Below are positions 12,121 to 21,984 of a stretch of 64,000 nt of DNA, in pieces. Under the pieces are notes generated by a model, which was given only the letters and a program-made list of their open reading frames with translations, made no database searches and was not told the DNA's origin. This DNA comes from Phellopilus nigrolimitatus (lineage: Eukaryota; Basidiomycota; Agaricomycetes; Hymenochaetales; Hymenochaetaceae). The stretch is taken from positions 151,190 through 215,189 of the forward strand of contig JAJOHG010000053.1 in assembly GCA_021029095.1 (NCBI GenBank). The letters run 5' to 3'. Position 1 is the stretch's first letter, and each line of letters starts with the position of its first letter. A program made the position numbers and the translations under genes.

Positions 12121-12359
12121 GAAAATAAGTCCTCTGACTTGAGTCGATGCGATCGAAATTTTTGCAGAAAGGATGGCGAGTATGCCGAGCGCGCGAATTA
12201 TGATATTCTGAGCGCAGAGGCGTCCATATAGTATAATGGACGCCGTACGCGAGGGGAACGAGACGATGCGATTGTACGGCGAAAAGCAGCCCGAGGAAGC
12301 GTGTAATACAAATCGTCGACTAAGGACACAACAGACGCTGGAAAGACAGCAGCTACTTC

Positions 12360-12590
12360 CGCAACGTCAGTACTTTTGCTAGAGGCCGGACCCAGTTTGA
12401 TGATTCTTTTCTTCTTTTTGAGCTTCAAATTGAGTACTGGTATTGACACGGGAGAAGCTCTGAGTCTGGCGTGCCTGTTCGAGGTTAATTGGGAGCTAGG
12501 AAATCCATCGCGACTGATGGACACGGAAGTAAGCTTTCTGGACCAGAGGCGAGCAAACACTTGCATGCGAGATTTTGTCGCCTTTCAGCT
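12360..12590 (-). pseudogene. Fragment copied from the OB-fold gene, left arm
   Basis: Read on the minus strand, this begins GCTGAAAGGCGACAAAATC, matching the end of exon 1 of the gene at 1957-3195. It continues through that gene's GCAAGT splice donor, intron and the beginning of exon 2 (to ...ACTCAATTTGAAGC). After this, similarity decays and the frame breaks. It sits just downstream of the Eaf6 stop codon. The same fragment is at 28606-28840. Confidence 0.65.
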
Positions 12591-12630
12591 ACCAATACAG
12601 GTTCCTAGTTAATGCAATACACTTCAGAGT

Positions 12631-14008
12631 TCAATCGTCGTCCGCAGTGCGCGGCTTCTTGCTCGGCCGCCTGCTCGAACCCGCAGCAAAAGGCTCGCTG
12701 TCGTCGTCGCCCGCCACGGCCCTCGCCTGGCTCCTGTCGCGCGCCGCCGACGCCCGCTTGCGGCGCTGGTACTCCTTGTCGCGCGCCTTCTTCTGCTGCG
12801 CCGCGCTGAGCTCCTGCTGGCTGCGCGCGCTCGGCGGGGGAAGCACGACCGTCGTCAACCCCGGCGTCGGCCCGCGCGAGCCGCCCAGCAGGCTCAGCGT
12901 CCCGCCCGAGGACGAGAGAGGACCATCGGCCATGGTGTCGGCGTCGGCGTCCGTGTCGCCGAGAAGCTCGAGGCTCTGTGTGCACGGCGCAAGACCCGTC
13001 AATAAATTATGTCCCTTGCATAAATTAAGCTCCCGCGGGTCGCGGGGAGAGTACACGGGGCGAAGGGGGGAAATACGGGAGTGCGCCGCGCACCTTTTGG
13101 TACGTCATGGAGCTGTTTGAGAAGACGCGGTCGGCGTCTGTGATCTCGTGCCTGCGCCGGCCGACGTTCTGCGTCTTGAGGTAGCCATCGAAGCCTTGAA
13201 TGATGTTTCCGCCACTGTGCTGCGCGGTCTCGGAGAGGTAGGAGCCCTCGAAGTTGTAGATTTGGACCTCAAGCTGCGCCTTTTTATAGGCGGGGAGGAT
13301 AGCTGGCGTCAGCGCGTCACAAGGTGGACAATAGGATAGAAACAGAGATAGCGCCGGGCGGCAATTGTCAGAAGGAACAATTGCAATTGATAGGGTGTGC
13401 CATATGGCTCGGAATGTCGGAAAGAACGGAGGGCTCACCAGCTGCCTGTCGACTGCGCGTTTCTTCTGCAGGGAGAGTATAAGCTCCTTGCGTGCCGTCT
13501 CGTAGCGCAGCTTGTCCTCTGCAGTCGGGACTGCACCTGCACTTCCGTTGCTGTCCATCGCGCCTGTTTTCGGAGTCAGCGTCTGCTCGTCGTCGCCGTT
13601 GTCGGGAGAGTCACTGGAGGTGTCTTCGTGGTTGATGTATGTTGACGCGTCTGTCAGCGGGTCTCGTGTATGGGTCTCAGGTTCGACAGGATGAGCCACT
13701 GGCGGAGGTGACCACCGAGAATGTGTCTGACACGGGTGCTTTTCTCGGTCGGCCTCTTCCCCGACGAGGTAGTTCCAGCGCACCAATGACTGGAGCCTCC
13801 TTATCGGTTATTTCCTCCTGCTCCAGACGTCCTTGTCGTTGAGGCGCTTGAGGAGGAGGAGTTTGAGCAACGGTCGCGTCTGGAGTCGGATGCTTCCTGG
13901 GTCGACCGCGTCTTGCAGCGGATCGGCCACTGTCTGACTCTGATCGCCGGTCTTCCCATCAGGCCCCCGTGCACCGAAGCCTGAGCAAGTTGATTCTGAG
14001 CTCATCAT
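12631..14008 (-). pseudogene. EAF6: Eaf6 paralogue A, frameshifted N-terminus
   Basis: Mirror copy of the gene at 27153-28564. The Eaf6 core is intact: YETARKELILSLQKKR, an intron, then QIYNFEGSYLSET, NIIQGFDGYL and FSNSSMTYQK. After a second intron comes a basic KKARDKEYQRRKRAS tail. Compared with paralogue C, a 25-nt deletion near 13900 removes the first AT-hook and shifts the frame into a stop. A later 1-nt insertion (near 13700) nearly compensates. Translation from the original ATG (14008 or 14005) therefore yields a truncated product. A core protein could still be made from an internal ATG (MDSNGSAGAV). I call it a pseudogene or an N-terminally truncated allele. Confidence 0.65.
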
Positions 14009-14761
14009 CGTCAGTAGAATAAGAATATATATTTGACCAGTCCTGAGGCGAGTCACTCTTAAATAGCCTACAAATGATATGATTGTTTCTTAGAAGTACA
14101 AGAGTGGTATTGGTATGAAGGTAACTGACAAATGTTCATAACGAGCCCCCATTTCGACAATCTTCAGTATGAACGAACCTCACAGCCCTCCAGCCGGGCT
14201 ACTCACTTTTCCAACAGCTCAACTCGAGTGATAATAGGATTGTTCCTGAAACACCGTCATTCCATGTCATCTTTTGGATGCTTATTGACGAAAATAAACG
14301 TCAGTGGCCTTCGAAATTCAATAGTCAAGAAGGATGACACCCTAGGGTACATCAACTGTATGCATCTTCGAACAAGTTCCCAGCCCTCAAATTCAAAGCT
14401 GACTGACGTCTTTCCATCTTCGCTTTTCGCGAGAACTGCGCCTTCTACGTCACCTTAGTCAGCATGTTCCATTTTGGGGGTCTCGTAACGATAGTTTTCC
14501 ACATCCGGGCATGCGTTGACTGGAATTTACTCCCGACTTTCCATTCTCGGGTTTCCGAGTCGGAGGCGTCTGAAGATCGTCTCGCGTAAGCCCGAGAATG
14601 GACTTGCAATTGCGTCGATGTCGCGTTCAATGGCCCGGCGCTCGCATTCGCAGCTTATTCTGGACTGGCTGGAGTACATAAAGAGCCCTAGGGGGGAGGG
14701 GGGAGCAGGATTTCAGTGCTCTCAGATTGACTAGTACTTTGAAACATCTACTACAATTGCA

Positions 14762-15837
14762 ATGTCTGGATACAAAAACTTCGCAGTCGCCGGCGCGGGA
14801 AACCTCGGCAAGTTCATCATTGAAGCTCTCCTCGACAAGAAGGCGTCGGGCGCTGTCTCCTCCGTCTCGGTCTTGACACGCTCGGTGAGCAAAACGTCTA
14901 TCTGTTCACCGTACAACCTTTGCTCATTCAGCTCTTTCAGTCCGGCAGCCACGAGGGGCTCGTCGCGAAGGGCGCAAAGCTCTCCGCCGTAGACTACGCG
15001 TCCCCCGCCTCGCTCGCGGGTGCGCTCGCAGGAATAGATGTCCTCGTCTCCACCATCGGCGGGCCCGCGATCGCACAGCAAGCGGGCCTCGCGCGCGCGG
15101 CGAAGACCGCCGGCGTGCAGCTGTTCGTGCCCTCCGAGTTCGGGAATCCGACAGATGGCGCGACGGCGGGCGTCTTCGCAGTGAAGGACGCACTTAAGGG
15201 CACGCTTGCGGAGCTTGGGCTGCCGTACGCGGCGTTCTACACCGGGCCGTTCACCGACTTCATCTTCGCGCCGTGAGTCCGCCAACGCATATTTCTATGA
15301 TATCAAGTGAGCTAAATCGTCGGCGCGGTAGGGGACTCGCGGAGGCCTTCGGATTCGATCTCAAGAACGGGAAGGCGAGCATCGGCGGCTCGGGCACTGT
15401 GCCCATCTCGTTCACCACCCGCGCGGACATCGGGCGCTTCGTCGCGCACTCGCTCACGGCCCTCCCGCGCGCCAAGATCGAGGGGCGCATCTTCCGCATC
15501 GAGGGCGACCGCATCGTGCGTAGCCGTTTCGTCCATTCCAGTCTAGTTGGAGCGGGAAGGTTGCTAAAACAACTGTGCTTTTCTTCAGACTCTCAACCAG
15601 ATTGCAGCCGAGTACAGCACACGCACGGGCAAACCGCTTGCCGTCACGCACCGCCCGCGCGCCGAGATCGAGGCGGCGGTTGCGAAGAACCCGGCGGACT
15701 TGCCGTCGATCCTCCTCCTGGAGTGGGATGCGGGCAAGGGCATCGTCGGCAAGCCAGACGAGCTGGGGAACGACGACTGGCCCGAGTGGAAGCTCGCGAA
15801 GGTCGTTGACACCATTGTCCAGATTTATGGTCATTGA
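14762..15837 (+). CDS. NmrA-like NAD(P)-binding oxidoreductase, copy 2
   Basis: Four exons, 14762-14884, 14941(or 14932)-15272, 15332-15515 and 15589-15837, giving about 295 aa. The Rossmann motif GAGNLGKF is followed by VLVSTIGGPAIAQQ, LFVPSEFGNPTDGA, KNGKASIGGSG and FRIEGDRI, with C-terminal WPEWKLAKVVDTIVQIYGH. The third intron (15516-15588) starts GTGCGT and restores the reading frame after DRI. Copies 2 and 3 carry a NPTDGAT insertion absent from copies 1 and 4. An Eaf6 paralogue lies head-to-head at 12.6-14.0 kb, leaving about 750 bp of shared promoter. NADPH-dependent reduction of a phenylpropanoid-like or other small molecule is the family expectation; the substrate is unknown. Confidence 0.85.
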
Positions 15838-16394
15838 GCTTTAACTCCTTGCGATTTTGGAACGGGAAAATAAGTTTAGCCTTGTACGAATGTCGTGTAC
15901 TTTTGAAAAATTCAAATCCTTCTTTTTTTGTCTCAACTATATGTTATCCAAGAGCGGCTCTCCTCAGGAACGGACAGCCTCTGTCGAAGACAAAGACGAG
16001 GAGTGGCAGTGGTGTACGGGGTCCTGATAAGAACCCCGGCGATCAAAAGGCAAATAGTGGCTCAGCCACTGCGCCTCATCTCCCCGTCAACGACGCGCGC
16101 TCAACTAGACGCGTCTGCTCCTCACACACATCCACATTGAGAAAGCAGACAGGCGAACAGAAACGAGTAGACCTGAAGGCTCCGCTAGTTGAAGTACCAT
16201 CACGTCAAAGAAAAGAGCCGACCCGGGAAGAGACAAGTGCATACGTATGTGGCTCATCCTCTGTGGCTCGTCCTGTTGAACCTGAGACCAAACGATCGCT
16301 GCTGACAGACGCCTCAACGCACACCAACCACGATCACATCCCTAGCACCTCCTCCAACGACGAGCACGCGCAGACTCAAATAACAACGCGCGCG

Positions 16395-17393
16395 ATGGAC
16401 AACGGAAATGCAAATGCGGTCCCGACCGCAGAGGACTGGCTCCTCTACGAGACGGCACGCGAGGAGCTCATGCTCTCTCTCCAGAAGAAACGCATTTCCG
16501 ACAAGAAGCTGGTGAGCCCTCCGTTCATTCCCCCGGATCATACGCGCCATCGCATGCCGTTATTCCTTCTGACAACTGAGCCGCCTTCGCGACTCGCTGC
16601 ATGCCGTCCAACGCGATCCTATTGTCCTTCTCGCAACGCGCTGACGCCATCCATCCTTCCTTCCCCGCCTATAAAAAAGGCGAAGCTCGAGGCCGAGATA
16701 TACAGCTCCGAGGGCGCCTATCTCACCAAGACCGCGCAGCCCGGCGGCAGGAACATCGTCCAGCGCAACAACGCCGGCCGGCGCAGGCACGGGTTCGCGG
16801 ACGCCGACCGCGCCTTCTCCAACAGCTCCATGACCCACCAAAAGGTGCGCGGCGCACTCCCGTATTCCTCCCCCCCTTCGCCCCCCGTCTGCTCTCCCCG
16901 CGCGGCCCGGCCCGCGGGTTCGAGCTTAATTTATTACAAGGGACATAATTTATTGACGGGTTTTGCGCCGTGCACACAGAGCCTCGGACTGCTCGCCGAC
17001 GTTGACCCTGACGCCGACGTTGACGTTGACGACGGCACCGACGTCAGCGCGGACGGCGGCGAAGACCCGCTCACGACCTCGGGGGTGCCGGGCCTGCTCG
17101 GCGGCTCGTGCTGGCCGATGCCGGGGCTGACGACGTTCGTGGTGCCCCCGCCGGGCGCGCGCGCTCAGCAGGAGAGCGCGGCGCAGCAGGAGAGCGCGGC
17201 GCAGCAGGAGAGCGCGGCGCAGCAGAAGAAGGCGCGCGACAAGGAGTACCAGCGCCGCAAGCGCGCGGCGGCGGCGCGCGACAGGAGCCAGGCGGAAGCG
17301 GAAGCGGCGGACGGCGAGGACTGCGAATCGATGTATGCGGGCTCGAGCAGGCGGCCGAATAAGAAGCTGCGCCGGTTGAGCTTTGAGGCGTAG
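16395..17393 (+). CDS. EAF6: Eaf6 paralogue B (core deletion, expanded Q-rich tail)
   Basis: Exons 16395-16511, 16680-16844 and 16980-17393. The first intron ends at an unusual aaaaaag acceptor, placed so that AKLEAEIY follows KKL as in Eaf6 proteins. The coiled Eaf6 helix is present (YETAREELMLSLQKKR), but the conserved G-F-D-G-Y-L segment after NIVQ is missing (a 21-nt in-frame loss). AFSNSSMTHQK follows. The C-terminus has a triple AQQESA repeat and a basic KKARDKEYQRRKRAA stretch. The AT-hook N-terminus seen in paralogue C is not present. Upstream in-frame sequence to about 15950 is homologous to it but has no ATG, so the N-terminus seems to have been lost at the arm boundary. Eaf6 is a subunit of NuA4 and NuA3 histone acetyltransferases. 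Function of this copy is doubtful. Confidence 0.6.
   Translation: MDNGNANAVPTAEDWLLYETAREELMLSLQKKRISDKKLVSPPFIPPDHTRHRMPLFLLTTEPPSRLAACRPTRSYCPSRNALTPSILPSPPIKKAKLEAEIYSSEGAYLTKTAQPGGRNIVQRNNAGRRRHGFADADRAFSNSSMTHQKVRGALPYSSPPSPPVCSPRAARPAGSSLIYYKGHNLLTGFAPCTQSLGLLADVDPDADVDVDDGTDVSADGGEDPLTTSGVPGLLGGSCWPMPGLTTFVVPPPGARAQQESAAQQESAAQQESAAQQKKARDKEYQRRKRAAAARDRSQAEAEAADGEDCESMYAGSSRRPNKKLRRLSFEA
17166..17225 (+). repeat. 18-bp coding tandem repeat (x3)
   Basis: Three perfect copies of CAGCAGGAGAGCGCGGCG followed by a partial CAGCAG, inside the Eaf6 B tail. Paralogues A and C have a single equivalent, so this is a local expansion. Confidence 0.9.
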
Positions 17394-18700
17394 TGTATTT
17401 GTACTGATATGCGCGGTGCTGATTGGGAACTTGTATTGATAGCTCGTGCTGTGTATTGTATATAGGGACTGCTTTGAAGATTTTGAGTGCACATTTCATC
17501 GGGCAACCATGAATCGCATGACAAGGCACGCGTCTTCTCTTCAATCCATGAAGAGAACGAGTTAGGAGCGAATGTATCCCGGGCCAATTTCCGGAAACTC
17601 AGCGAAATTGAGCAATTGGATGCCCATCCGCGATCTGTTATGCCTTGTCCATGCATATTCCGGGATCTAGATAGCCGAAAAAACACGGTGCAAAAGCAAT
17701 GGGCTCGGAAACGTGAGGTTAATCGAGCTTTCCGCGTTCCAGCTTCAAGAACCTTATAAATGAGGATCAAAGGACTAAAAAGCTCTGCGCACGCAAGGAA
17801 CGCTACGAATTCTTGTTTCCGGGGGAGAAGGACATCTTGGCAAAACGAAAGGAGTCCACAACAATCTTAGTAAAGCTGATCAACGGAGCTCCTTCGGATG
17901 ATCAACGCTCCGAAAGCCTAGGCCGGGGAGTTAAGAGCATTCTGAAAGATGTGGGACGGCGTCGGTCGGGGTGCATCGGACGGCCAACCCCGACGTTTTG
18001 TGACTTGGCCCCAAAACAAAACCAGGATCGATGACCAACGTTCCAGTGACTCCTTCGTCCATAACACTGAGCAGTATGAAGCACGGCCGCGAGTCTGTCA
18101 AGAGAAAGCATTTACAGAGTGACGTGATAATAAGGCAGAGCGTTCAGTGAAGCGGTATCGGGATAAATCGGGGGGCTGGCTGCTCTTCGGTCATAGCGCT
18201 CAAGTCAGGACGAGGACGTCGAAGAACTACCTTAGCTGACGAGAATCTGCGCCGACGCGATTTCCGAGGGAGAAGAGAGACAATGCTCTAAAAGTGCGGG
18301 ACGCCATTGGAGCTGATGATAAAGCCACGGGAGTCTCACAGCGAGCAGGACGGATGGCGTGTTTAAAGCGAGGTTAAGAGCCGCGTCGGCCGGAAAGAGC
18401 GGGCTATCGGGGCGGCGATAGAGTGTAAAAGCCGGGTATTACGTCTCTTCTCGCCGCTTGCCGTGCTTACCGGACGGCGCCGTCGGGAGTGGAGGCGGAG
18501 GCGGAGGGAGCTAGTGGTCCGGGGCGAACCGGAAGTCCGGAAAAGGCAGGAGAGATTCACATGGCTTCTAAGGCCTCTCTCCGCACTCCGCCTCTCCACT
18601 TTCTATTCAGCCAATATATACCAGTCCGGTCATGATCAGAATCCCTGCCTCCCCTCCCTCTTACCACCACGTTCCCACTCGTCCCCTACCTCAACTCCAA
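17394..18700. other. Intergenic and promoter region of isocitrate lyase
   Basis: No conserved ORF. The proximal 250 bp is GC-rich with purine-rich GGAGGCGGAGG runs, then CCAATATATACC about 115 bp before the ATG. Confidence 0.4.
18495..18524 (+). promoter_or_regulatory. Cluster of SYGGRG (Cre1-type) motifs upstream of isocitrate lyase
   Basis: GCGGAG at 18495 and 18501 and CCGGGG at 18519 match the SYGGRG consensus of fungal carbon-catabolite repressors. They sit 205-235 bp upstream of a gene usually repressed by glucose. The motif is short, so this is suggestive only. Confidence 0.3.
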
Positions 18701-18728
18701 TCTTTCTCCAATTTCTCCGTCGTCGAAC

Positions 18729-20474
18729 ATGAGCGCAGAACGTGTCGCATTCGAGCAGGAGGTCAGAGAGCTCGAGCAGAGATGGAAGGGTCCCCGCTAT
18801 GCTCGCGTCAAGCGACCATACACTGCTGAGCAGGTCGTCTCCAAGCGTGGCACCATTCCCATCTCCTACCCTGCTGGTCTCCAGGGGAAAAAACTTTACA
18901 ACTTGCTTTCGGAGCATTGGAAAAACAAGACCCCGTCGCACACATACGGAGCGTAAGTTACTTTTTTCTTCTGGATAAATTCACTGCACGCTCATTCAAA
19001 ATGATCATTGCAGTCTTGACCCAGTACAGGTCACTCAAATGGCCAAGTACTTGGAGACTGTTTATGTCTCAGGCTGGCAGACATCCAGCACGGCTTCCAG
19101 CACAAACGAGCCTGGTCCCGACCTTGCAGGTAAGTACTCGCCTTTTCACTTCAGGAAGCAAATTTTAAACCATGATATCCAGACTACCCGTCTAACACCG
19201 TCCCTAACAAGGTCGAGCACCTTTTCATGGCGCAACTCTTCCACGACCGCAAGCAGCGCGAAGCCCGTCTGCGCATGACGGATGCGGAGCGTGCTAGCAC
19301 TCCTTACATCGATTACCTCCGCCCGCTCATCGCCGACGCCGACACAGGGCACGGTGGACTTACGGCCGTCATGAAGCTAGCGAAAATGTTTGTTGAGAAA
19401 GGCGCTGCGGGCATTCACATCGAGGACCAGGCGCCGGGCACGAAGAAGTGCGGGCACATGGCCGGCAAAGTTCTTGTGCCCATTCAGGAGCACATAAACC
19501 GCCTCGTCGCGATCCGCCTCCAGTTTGACATCATGGGCGTGGAGAACCTCGTCGTGTGCCGCACGGACTCGGAGGCCGCGACGCTCATCACGACCAACGT
19601 CGACGAGCGCGACCACCCCTTCATCCTCGGAAACACAAACCCGTCTCTCAGCCCGCTCGTCGGTGTCATGAACGCGGGCGAGGCCGCCGGTTTGGTCGGC
19701 GACGCGCTCCAGGCCGTCGAGGACAAGTGGGTCGCGCAGGCAAACCTCCAGACCTACGGCGACGCCCTCGCCGCCGCCCTCTCCGCGCAGTCGCCCTCCA
19801 CCTTCACCGGCGCGCGTGCGGCACAATTCCTCTCGCGCGTGGGCAACGCGTCGCACGACGGCGCGCTCGCGATCGCGACGCGCGAGTTCGGGCTGCGGTC
19901 CGCGCCGCACTGGGACTGGGACGCGCCGCGCACGCGCGAGGGCTTCTACCGCTACCAGGGCGGCACGCAGTGCGCGGTGCACCGCGCGATCGCGTACGCG
20001 CCGTACGCGGACGCGCTGTGGATGGAGACGAAGAAGCCGATCCTCGCGCAGGCACGCGAGTTCGCGGAGGGCGTGCACGCGGTGCACCCGGAGCAGTGGC
20101 TCGCGTACAACCTCTCGCCGAGCTTCAACTGGGAGGCGGCGGGGCTCGGCGAGCGCGAGATGCGCGACTACGTGTGGGAGCTCGGCAAGCTCGGCTTCGT
20201 GTGGCAGTTCATCACGCTCGGCGGGCTGCACTCGAACGGGTACATCTCGGACCTCTTCGCGCGCGCGTTCGCGCAGGAGGGCATGAAGGCGTACGTCGAG
20301 ATCATACAGCGCAGGGAGCGCGAGATCGGCTGCGACGTGCTCACGCACCAGAAGTGGAGCGGCGCGGACTACGTCGACAACCTGCTCAAGACCGTCACCG
20401 GCGGCGTGTCGTCCACGGCCGCGATGGGCAAGGGCGTCACCGAGGACCAGTTCCTGGCGAAGGTCAAGCTCTGA
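18729..20474 (+). CDS. ICL1: Isocitrate lyase
   Basis: Three exons, 18729-18952, 19014-19129 and 19183-20474, with introns of 61 and 53 nt, encode 543 aa, the usual fungal length. It cleaves isocitrate to glyoxylate and succinate in the glyoxylate cycle, needed for growth on acetate, fatty acids or ethanol and for oxalate production in wood-decay fungi. The active-site signature KKCGHMAGK is intact. Upstream, ADADTGHGG provides metal-binding aspartates. Fungal landmarks include [35 protein letters not shown] and [12 protein letters not shown]. The C-terminus ends KVKL, which is close to but not a canonical PTS1 peroxisomal signal. It is the only clearly conserved gene within the spacer of the inverted duplication. 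Confidence 0.97.
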
Positions 20475-20923
20475 TCTAATCCGTGTCGGAAATGGTTTTT
20501 CTGCATTGCTCGCGCATAGATTTTTTTTTTCGTCGTCTCGCAGAACTCTTTACTCGCTTTCTTACCTGAATCCAAACTGTAGTACATGTATTATCTAGTT
20601 ACGCGCCCAGCGCCGGACAAAACATCGCGTAATTTTTTCTAAAACTCCCGCCAATTGAAAAGAGGCGTTTTGTGAGCTTGTTGGTTGATATGACGTAGAT
20701 GTCCCTTTGCTTACGTATACAGGGAAGCACGTTCAAAAATGGGAATTGCCCGCCAAGCGCAACCGAGTAGGATTACAGGCAATTGAGAGAAGTCCCCCCC
20801 TATCCCCACAAAACAAACGGAAGACAGTTCCCGTCTGCCTTGTTCAAACAAAATTGAGGAAAACTAATAGTGCATTCTTTATAATCTATGCTCTAGATGC
20901 ATATTATAAGCATACAATATGTA

Positions 20924-21719
20924 CAGTCATTCACCGGTCAATGACTCAGCAAAATTGCAGATGGTAATTCAGTCGAAACAACTTCATTTTTTTCAAATGA
21001 AAGCACACATCAATGTAGATACAGTACTATGGAATGTCCGTGAAATTTTCTATAAAGAAATATGAGTTTCTCATAAGAGAAATGACGAAACGACAAGAAT
21101 TCGACATTTCCGGTCTTCACCACTCAATGAATCACCGTTGTTCCCACGCCTTCCTGGCTAGTAATCGAATATTTGCAGAAGATGCACTCAGTCAAACTAC
21201 AAATAAATTACATGTGGAGATAGCTTTAGATAAGTACTTTGCATATACACCACAAGTGTTGTGGCTTAAGCAATTTAAAAGAATAAAAAGACTCCGAAGT
21301 AGTCTGTGTCACGGACATAAAGTCCGTGACAACTGTGACACACTGATACGATAGTGCATACAAGCTGCTACTCCCAATTATTCTGTCTCAATCTTTCTCT
21401 AAAACATTCCTAGCAGATTAAGAGGTTATATTATGTGCTATCCTGGAAAAAAATATGCTTATAAACAGGCTGAAAGGAACTGTGGAAAGCATATTGCACA
21501 TGTCACACTGTGTTGCAATTTCCATTTTAACACATTTTCGTGGCATTTTCGACTTTTCTCATTAAATACTAAACAATACCTCTTGAAATTTTGCATACAG
21601 CATGATATGTACTACCCTATCACAGAACATCTGAAAGAACAGGAGAGAATGGTTCAGTATTGTGGTTTATAGGTCAGGAGTCATTGACCGATGGTGAGTC
21701 ATTGACCGGTGAATCACTG
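20924..21719. mobile_element. Tc1/mariner-type non-autonomous DNA transposon
   Basis: 796 bp with terminal inverted repeats of about 24 bp, starting CAGTCATTCACCGGTCAATG and ending in the complement of CAGTGATTCACCGGTCAATG (one mismatch), directly flanked by TA on both sides. The TA duplication and CAGT...ACTG ends are the Tc1/mariner/pogo hallmark. A second copy of the subterminal motif GTCATTGACCG lies just inside the right end. No transposase is encoded; a 106-codon frame at 21034-21354 is unlike any transposase I know. Internally there is a 10-bp-stem hairpin (21307-21331). The interior is AT-rich, unlike its surroundings. Confidence 0.8.
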
Positions 21720-21984
21720 TACTTGCTAATTAATTTTTGCTTGAGTTGAGCTGGCAGCATACCAGGGGCAATGGTGAATGACAACTCGACAATGCGGCAT
21801 CGTTTGCTATGCAGACGTGAACCACCTTCCTTTCCCAAGGGGCCGAAGACTACATCCCTTTTCGTCTTAGATCACTACTGTAAAACAGACCTAACTCCGA
21901 CATAACCATAAATTATAATTTGTACCATAACTATCACAACACTTTAAACGCGTGCACACTGAGTGCTTCACATGCGAAGCCGCT

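Larger units (their letters stand above)
4851..15985 (+). repeat. Left arm of large inverted duplication
   Basis: This segment recurs in inverted orientation at 25165-36142. Order from the outside in: FunK1 fragment, NmrA-like gene, TIR element, FunK1 gene, conserved dyad, mini-hydrophobin, OB-gene fragment, Eaf6, NmrA-like gene. Coding exons look about 90% or more alike between arms. Parts of 9.3-10.0 kb and 11.7-12.1 kb are more diverged. The outer limit is set by the point where the right-arm FunK1 copy stops matching (after ...CTGAAACTTGGTG). The inner limit is just past the NmrA copy 2 stop, after CTCCTCAGGAACGGACAGC. Confidence 0.85.

Noticed and set aside
19377..20348. 323-codon minus-strand frame overlapping isocitrate lyase
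   Set aside because: Arg/Leu/His-rich shadow of GC-rich codons in the real gene; no domain.
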